Shown: piece by piece, positions 33,137-36,239 of the stretch
How the letters are laid out: the number at the start of each line of letters is the position of its first letter
Numbering within the stretch: position 1 is the stretch's first letter
Virus record (IMG/VR): IMGVR_UViG_3300044998_001406
Span: 1-36,239 of that record
Length of the DNA stretch: 36,239 bases
Origin: a virus
Strand: one strand, 5' to 3'
Notes under the pieces: generated by a model
Database searches by the model: none
What the model was told of the DNA's origin: nothing
The model's input: only the letters and a program-made list of their open reading frames with translations
Program-made: the position numbers and the translations under genes

Positions 33137-33396
33137 TGTTCTGATTTTCGGGCGGTTACATGCGTCGATGAGACGGCTGACCAGCGATCCAGGCGATCTT
33201 CGATCTTCCGAAGCCGTTCGGCCGTCACACCTTGACGTTCCGCCATCACGGCCTGGCTGGATTCAATGTCGGAGAATCGCGACTCGATCCTTCCCCACAG
33301 TGCGATTGTCGCGAGAGTCAGCGACACGAACGCGCTTAACACGGCAGCTGCCATGTTTGGCGACGCAACCAGAGATCTGCGTTCGGAGTCGTTCAT
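33133..33396 (-). CDS. Small membrane coiled-coil protein
   Basis: From ATG 33396 (ATGA overlap), 87 residues: a short polar start, a hydrophobic helix (AAAVLSAFVSLTLATIALWG), then a helical coiled-coil-like tail (IESRFSDIESSQAVMAERQG). Architecture fits a holin-like or antiholin, but also XhlA-type membrane anchors. A longer 14-residue extension to 33438 is not supported. Confidence 0.55.
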   Translation of the reverse strand: MNDSERRSLVASPNMAAAVLSAFVSLTLATIALWGRIESRFSDIESSQAVMAERQGVTAERLRKIEDRLDRWSAVSSTHVTARKSEQ

Positions 33397-33917
33397 GCAA
33401 TTGATACCTTGACGGGCTTCACAAATTGGATTCCCCACTTCGCCAGCTGTTCCGCCGGAACAATTCCAGCCTTCACTTTTGAGAGCAAGATCTGGGCGTT
33501 TACATCCACGTCGATGCGCAGCACATCGGCCAGCTGTGCTCCATCGAGTGACCCGGCCAGCAATCTTGCAGGATCGATACCGGCACGTGCTGCAAGTTCC
33601 CGGGCAATGGCGGCGCGGCCTGTAGGGTATTCCAGGGCACCTGGAGACAGGCGGGCACTTAACGTCGCCGCGCCCACAGTGATCGAAGGCGCACTCCCAA
33701 ACGTTGCGGAGTGACAGCGTTCAGCGAACTCAACGGCGTTCGACTCTCGTTCCTTGAGTTCCGCTCGCGCGTCGAGCAAATCCTGGAATGTCGAGTCGAA
33801 CACGATCTTGGCGCGGTCATACTCTGCTTGGCGGGGGGCGATGAATCCTCTCAACTCGGAGATTCTCGCCAGGTTCTGCCGTAGTTCGGCTACGCTCCGA
33901 GGTTTTGCGATTGCCAT
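33393..33917 (-). CDS. Gam-like host-nuclease inhibitor
   Basis: 174 residues from ATG 33917. A long helical N-terminus (VAELRQNLARISELRGFIAP; FQDLLDARAELKERESNAVE) then a small beta segment (APSITVGAATLSARLSPGAL) and a C-terminal block VDVNAQILLSKVKAGIVPAE, GIQFVKPVKVSIA. This order and its closing K..ll......G......F resemble Mu Gam-type proteins, which bind DNA ends and block RecBCD-type nucleases. It is in the late/accessory strand rather than the early operon, which is atypical. Confidence is moderate. Confidence 0.5.
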   Translation of the reverse strand: MAIAKPRSVAELRQNLARISELRGFIAPRQAEYDRAKIVFDSTFQDLLDARAELKERESNAVEFAERCHSATFGSAPSITVGAATLSARLSPGALEYPTGRAAIARELAARAGIDPARLLAGSLDGAQLADVLRIDVDVNAQILLSKVKAGIVPAEQLAKWGIQFVKPVKVSIA

Positions 33918-34407
33918 AGAATAAGACTCCAGCACCAACAGAAAAGGTTCCAACAGCGGCCACGACAGGCCAGAATCCGGGAGTCGCGGCCATCGAACCA
34001 GGGCGCGCAGTTCGTGCTTTGTCGGGCGCAGATTCGATGGAAATGTCCCGCGACTCCCGCGGAGCTGCGATGGGAGGTTCTACTTCAGACGCGCCTACTG
34101 GCGGAGCCGTGAAGTTATGTTGTGCGGGCAGCCATTCACCCGGAAGCTGAGCATCATCAAGCTCGTTCTGAATGACGATCGGCGTCTTTGCTTCAATCAC
34201 CATGCCATTCGAGTAGCATTTGATATCGAATGATCCTGCAGTGGCGATTTCTCCGCTCACTCCAATGATGATGGCGGTTGCAGGCTCAAACTCAGTCGCT
34301 TCTCGCAGTACCAGCTTCAGCGGAACCGCGGCCGCCACACGCTTGGGCGAGTGCAAACAGCCGGTACATAAGAGACATGCCAGGCAGGCGATTTGTAGGA
34401 ACTTCAT
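33817..34407 (-). CDS. Unimolecular spanin-like lipoprotein with C-terminal TM
   Basis: 196 residues from ATG 34407 (ATGA overlap). The N-terminus is a lipoprotein signal (MKFLQIACLACLLCTGC) with Cys17 as the lipidated residue. A polar, Pro-rich periplasmic region follows, then a membrane span at ~145-164 (GFWPVVAAVGTFSVGAGVLF) and a basic cytoplasmic end. Lipobox plus C-terminal TM in one protein is the layout of u-spanins such as T1 gp11, which fuse inner and outer membranes at lysis. No sequence identity is claimed. Its 3' end overlaps the Gam-like gene by ~100 bases in another frame. Confidence 0.58.
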   Translation of the reverse strand: MKFLQIACLACLLCTGCLHSPKRVAAAVPLKLVLREATEFEPATAIIIGVSGEIATAGSFDIKCYSNGMVIEAKTPIVIQNELDDAQLPGEWLPAQHNFTAPPVGASEVEPPIAAPRESRDISIESAPDKARTARPGSMAATPGFWPVVAAVGTFSVGAGVLFYGNRKTSERSRTTAEPGENLRVERIHRPPPSRV

Positions 34408-34751
34408 TTTGGCGGGCCTGTCGTTGAAGGTCTTACAGGACGATTCGGGGGAGGAACTGCCCATAATCGTTCATACGCGTCATCAATCGCAGGCAGTGCT
34501 TCTTTGTAGATCCCCTTCGGGATCAGCACGCCATCGAACGGAGCCGGTTCCCCGGCGTGCAACAATGTCTCTTCACCTGGAATCGCCGTCTTCTCGATCC
34601 GAGGGCTTGGACGTCCCAGAGTCCAGTTCAGGGCGCAGCCCGGGAGTGCCGAAACGGTCGCCAGCATGACGGCGACGGCGACCGGCAAACCTTTCAGAGT
34701 CCCCCTGGTCGAGGGCGTCGAAGTGTTCAGCGAGTTCTTGTCCTGGATCAC
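34404..34751 (-). CDS. Small lipoprotein (115 aa)
   Basis: A 115-residue lipoprotein, start GTG 34751 or the ATG at codon 29. Hydrophobic signal (LPVAVAVMLATVSALPGC) with lipobox LPGC at Cys39. The mature part has GEPAPFDGVLIPKGIYKEAL, a pattern I associate with phage outer-membrane lysis proteins (o-spanin-like). Followed directly by the u-spanin-like gene (ATGA overlap). Overlapped in another frame by the 34573 ORF, reminiscent of nested Rz/Rz1. Confidence 0.55.
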   Translation of the reverse strand: MIQDKNSLNTSTPSTRGTLKGLPVAVAVMLATVSALPGCALNWTLGRPSPRIEKTAIPGEETLLHAGEPAPFDGVLIPKGIYKEALPAIDDAYERLWAVPPPNRPVRPSTTGPPK

Positions 34752-34845
34752 GGCGTGGAGTTGTGTTGCTCGCTGATCGCTTCAGCGAAAGAGCCTCGCA
34801 GAGCAAGCGCACCAGCAAAGCCAGTAACTGGAGAAGTGCAACCAT
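34573..34845 (-). CDS. Small overlapping ORF (90 aa), possible Rz-type partner
   Basis: Starts at ATG 34845 inside the TAATG of the holin-like gene stop. MVALLQLLALLVRLLCEALS is a short hydrophobic helix, then a charged Arg/Asp-rich body. About 180 bases of it are in a shifted frame within the lipoprotein gene 34404-34751. Codon content there is probably driven by that gene, so it may stop mattering beyond its first ~30 codons. The start coupling makes translation plausible; otherwise treat as weak. Confidence 0.3.
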   Translation of the reverse strand: MVALLQLLALLVRLLCEALSLKRSASNTTPRRDPGQELAEHFDALDQGDSERFAGRRRRHAGDRFGTPGLRPELDSGTSKPSDREDGDSR

Positions 34846-35102
34846 TAGATTTCGCGGAGAGTGTCGCGGGGCAGCCTGTCGCCGTTTTCGGCGTCTGAGG
34901 CCTCTTTCGGGTTCAGCTTCGATGTGTCCGGCAACGCGCGACGCATGTATGCGGCAGTGATCGCAGCAAAGAGCATCTCTGCTGCGTGCTGTGTTTCGAT
35001 GTTCCCCAGCCACCAACTGCTGATCGTGAATAGCACGAACGCCACGATGCTCAGATAAGTGCGAGAGCCCGACAACGCTTCGTGCGTTCGTTGGATGTTC
35101 AT
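34845..35102 (-). CDS. Small two-helix membrane protein, holin candidate
   Basis: 85 residues from ATG 35102. A short start (MNIQRTHEALSGSRTY) then TM helix LSIVAFVLFTISSWWLG and a second hydrophobic stretch AAEMLFAAITAAYMR, followed by a charged C-terminus (DTSKLNPKEASDAENGDRLP). Two helices in <100 residues at the head of a cluster of lipoprotein genes is the layout of a holin or antiholin. Its upstream neighbour is the 35258 regulator on the other strand; motif C lies between them. Confidence 0.5.
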   Translation of the reverse strand: MNIQRTHEALSGSRTYLSIVAFVLFTISSWWLGNIETQHAAEMLFAAITAAYMRRALPDTSKLNPKEASDAENGDRLPRDTLREI

Positions 35103-35218
35103 GGGTAGCTTGCAGGAATGGGATAGCGCGTAGTGAAACGAAGCCCGTCGGCATCCTTGCCGAAAAGTCGTTGACTTGGTCCGGGTTTTCCTGTGGACCA
35201 CGGGCTGGTAGCTTGCCC

Positions 35219-35249
35219 ATTCAGGTGCAGCACCTACTACAGCGTCAAG
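35219..35249 (-). promoter_or_regulatory. Spaced repeat motif C, between divergent genes
   Basis: Minus-strand CTTGAC-N8-AGGTGCTGCACCTGAAT; palindrome AGGTGCAGCACCT at 35223-35235. It sits 9 bases before the ATG of the regulator-like gene at 35258 and upstream of the lysis genes, so it can affect both. The rest of 35103-35257 shows nothing else clear. Confidence 0.55.
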
Positions 35250-35257
35250 GTGTGTTC

Positions 35258-35605
35258 ATGCAGGAAGCCCGGAAATCACGAAAGTTCCCGCGATCCCGTC
35301 GCGTCTCCATCAGTTTGCGCGATGATCAGCGGTCGGCGGCGATGCGAGTTGCTCGCGCTCTCGACATGCCAGCGGCATTCCTGCTGTTCCTGGCACTTGA
35401 GCAGTTCCTGCTGCAGCTCGATCTTTCGCAACTCGACAAAGTCGCTGCAGAGCTGAGAGAGCGATTCCAACTGGGCGACATGGTGTGCGGAAAGTGTGGT
35501 GCCGCCGTCCGTATTACTCGTGGTGGCTGGAGACACACTCTGCCAGGAGCATGCGGCCATGTCGGGAGCATCGCCCACACAATTCGAGAGATCCGGGCTG
35601 CATAG
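35258..35605 (+). CDS. Ribbon-helix-helix-like regulator with zinc-binding C-terminus
   Basis: 115 residues from ATG 35258 (AAGGTG upstream; the longer frame from 35171 is not supported). RVSISLRDDQRSAAMRVARA then LDMPAAFLLFLALEQF looks like a beta-strand plus two-helix RHH DNA-binding motif. The C-terminus has CGKCGAAVRITRGGWRHTLP and a final Cys/His, a possible zinc ribbon. It is the last prophage gene before the tRNA remnant, and motif C overlaps its leader. It could be the regulator that binds motifs A-C or a directionality factor; both are inferences. Confidence 0.55.
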   Translation: MQEARKSRKFPRSRRVSISLRDDQRSAAMRVARALDMPAAFLLFLALEQFLLQLDLSQLDKVAAELRERFQLGDMVCGKCGAAVRITRGGWRHTLPGACGHVGSIAHTIREIRAA

Positions 35606-35630
35606 CGAGTCAAGCCGGAGTCATTCCTTC

Positions 35631-35677
35631 ACGGACTTTTAATCCGTAGGTCCTGGGTTCGAGTCCCAGCGCCTTCA
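35631..35677 (+). other. tRNA-Lys(UUU) 3' half: candidate attachment site
   Basis: A perfect tRNA 3' moiety: anticodon arm ACGGA-CTTTTAA-TCCGT (35631-35647, anticodon TTT), 5-base variable loop, T arm CTGGG-TTCGAGT-CCCAG (35653-35669), acceptor strand CGCCTTC and discriminator A. The 5' half (GAAGGCG expected) is absent upstream and CCA is not encoded. This is what an integrase crossing over within a tRNA-Lys gene leaves at the distal att site; the host follows. Confidence 0.85.
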
Positions 35678-35687
35678 CTTCTCTTGG

Positions 35688-35906
35688 CTATCCCAGCGTC
35701 GGCAGAAAACCAATCTGCGATAGCTGTATCCGAGGCGCGATGTTGTGAGCTTTTGTGTGGCTCATCAGCCGCCGCTTGAGCCATCTTCGTTGCGAATTAC
35801 GGCCTGACGCAAGGAGCATGCTTGGCATGCCGTGCTGAACCTCAACCTCTTCCAGCTGTACACGATCGGGCGACGGCCCGCTGGCCGCAAAACTGCCTGA
35901 ATTCAC
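35688..35906 (-). CDS. Possible small ORF downstream of lipoprotein
   Basis: Starts at a GTG immediately after the stop of the 35907 lipoprotein and in the same frame, so it could be a continuation after an in-frame stop or a separate 72-residue protein (VNSGSFAASGPSPDRVQLEE...). It has no ribosome site of its own and no recognisable motif. It lies past the att site, in probable host DNA. Confidence 0.25.
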   Translation of the reverse strand: MNSGSFAASGPSPDRVQLEEVEVQHGMPSMLLASGRNSQRRWLKRRLMSHTKAHNIAPRIQLSQIGFLPTLG

Positions 35907-36239
35907 CTACCGCCAGAGCGGGAGATTGGCATCGGTATACACGTCGGACGTATGCACCGTCCGCTGGCCCGCAGGGATTGGCTCTGGAGCACTGGCCCTC
36001 TCTCGAGTTGGAAGAGTGTGGGCCTGATGCAGCACCGGCCGAATCTCACCGCCGGACAACTGCTGGCCGGGATGAGTAGCCTCTTCTCCGGACAACAACA
36101 GCAGTCCCGCGGTGTCCGTCGCGGGTTGAGGCTCCGAGCCATTCACAGCCGAAAAACCTGTGTCTTCGGCAGCGGGAATCCGTAAGCACCCGGAGGCCAC
36201 GGTTAACGTGATCGCAGCAACCAGCATCCTACGCAGCAT
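35907..36239 (-). CDS. Host lipoprotein, possibly starting at the window edge
   Basis: 110 residues, MLRRMLVAAITLTVASGC then a long polar, Glu/Pro/Thr-rich body (SGEEATHPGQQLSGGEIRPV). The lipobox ASGC after a basic and hydrophobic start makes it a lipoprotein. The ATG is the last codon in the window, so a longer N-terminus or a ribosome site cannot be checked. It converges on the prophage end and lies past the tRNA remnant; probably chromosomal. No family is recognised. Confidence 0.6.
   Translation of the reverse strand: MLRRMLVAAITLTVASGCLRIPAAEDTGFSAVNGSEPQPATDTAGLLLLSGEEATHPGQQLSGGEIRPVLHQAHTLPTRERASAPEPIPAGQRTVHTSDVYTDANLPLWR

Noticed and set aside
35631-35677. A complete tRNA gene
   Set aside because: The 5' acceptor and D arm are absent: GAAGGCG, needed to pair with the 3' strand, does not occur just upstream.
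1-36239. Toxin-antitoxin or restriction module
   Set aside because: No recognisable toxin fold or restriction nuclease was seen; the only methyltransferase for DNA is the broken one at 9603.

Overview
The window is most of one temperate siphovirus-type prophage, close to its right-hand junction with the host chromosome. The host is probably a Planctomycete or a similar high-GC Gram-negative lineage. That guess rests on the phage csrA, the sulfotransferase and glycosyltransferase cargo, lipoprotein-type lysis genes with no recognisable endolysin, and general codon style; it is an inference, not a measurement. At the right edge, 35631-35677 is a perfect 3' moiety of a tRNA-Lys(UUU): anticodon arm, variable loop, T arm and acceptor 3' strand, with no 5' half. 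That is what tRNA-targeted integration leaves at the distal att site. No matching copy occurs elsewhere in the window, so the intact tRNA and the left end probably lie left of base 1. Everything from 1 to about 35.68 kb would then be prophage, and about 35.69-36.24 kb would be host.

Layout. (1) 1-3.4 kb is an accessory (moron) region: a tandem-repeat acidic protein running off the left edge, a putative zinc protein, two tandem membrane proteins that resemble Pycsar-TM/SLATT effectors, and three tiny proline-rich ORFs lying antisense to the tails of those membrane genes. (2) 3.4-4.06 kb is non-coding and holds a promoter candidate and a strong terminator. (3) 4.06-11.76 kb (+ strand) is the early operon: tyrosine integrase, small unknown genes with stop/start overlaps, a Pol-beta-like nucleotidyltransferase, CsrA, a winged-helix replication initiator with iterons inside its own gene (lambda-O style), a DNA adenine methyltransferase broken by an internal deletion, a PLD-like protein and a SAM methyltransferase. 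(4) 11.73-14.09 kb (- strand) encodes a sulfotransferase, a glycosyltransferase and an unknown protein. (5) 14.16-32.9 kb (- strand) is the late structural block. Read from right to left it runs: small and large terminase, collagen-like fibre, two small structural genes, gpW-like connector, portal, protease, an unnamed head protein and major capsid, head-tail completion, tail tube, frameshifted tail chaperone pair, tape measure, tail-tip proteins. (6) 32.87-35.1 kb (- strand) holds a small membrane protein set, a Gam-like protein and a possible lysis cassette (holin-like protein, lipoproteins, u-spanin-like protein). (7) 35.26-35.6 kb (+ strand) encodes a small ribbon-helix-helix/zinc protein, possibly a regulator, next to att.

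The best leads are these. First, a perfect 11-bp inverted repeat runs from the csrA stop codon to the initiator start codon and would fold over its ribosome site, which suggests a CsrA-controlled replication switch. Second, the spaced motif CTTGAC-N8-AGGTGCTGC is repeated in three intergenic spaces upstream of late genes and beside the regulator. Third, a doubled membrane-effector locus has no visible nucleotide cyclase and has antisense mini-genes. All calls were made by eye from the sequence; no searches were run.
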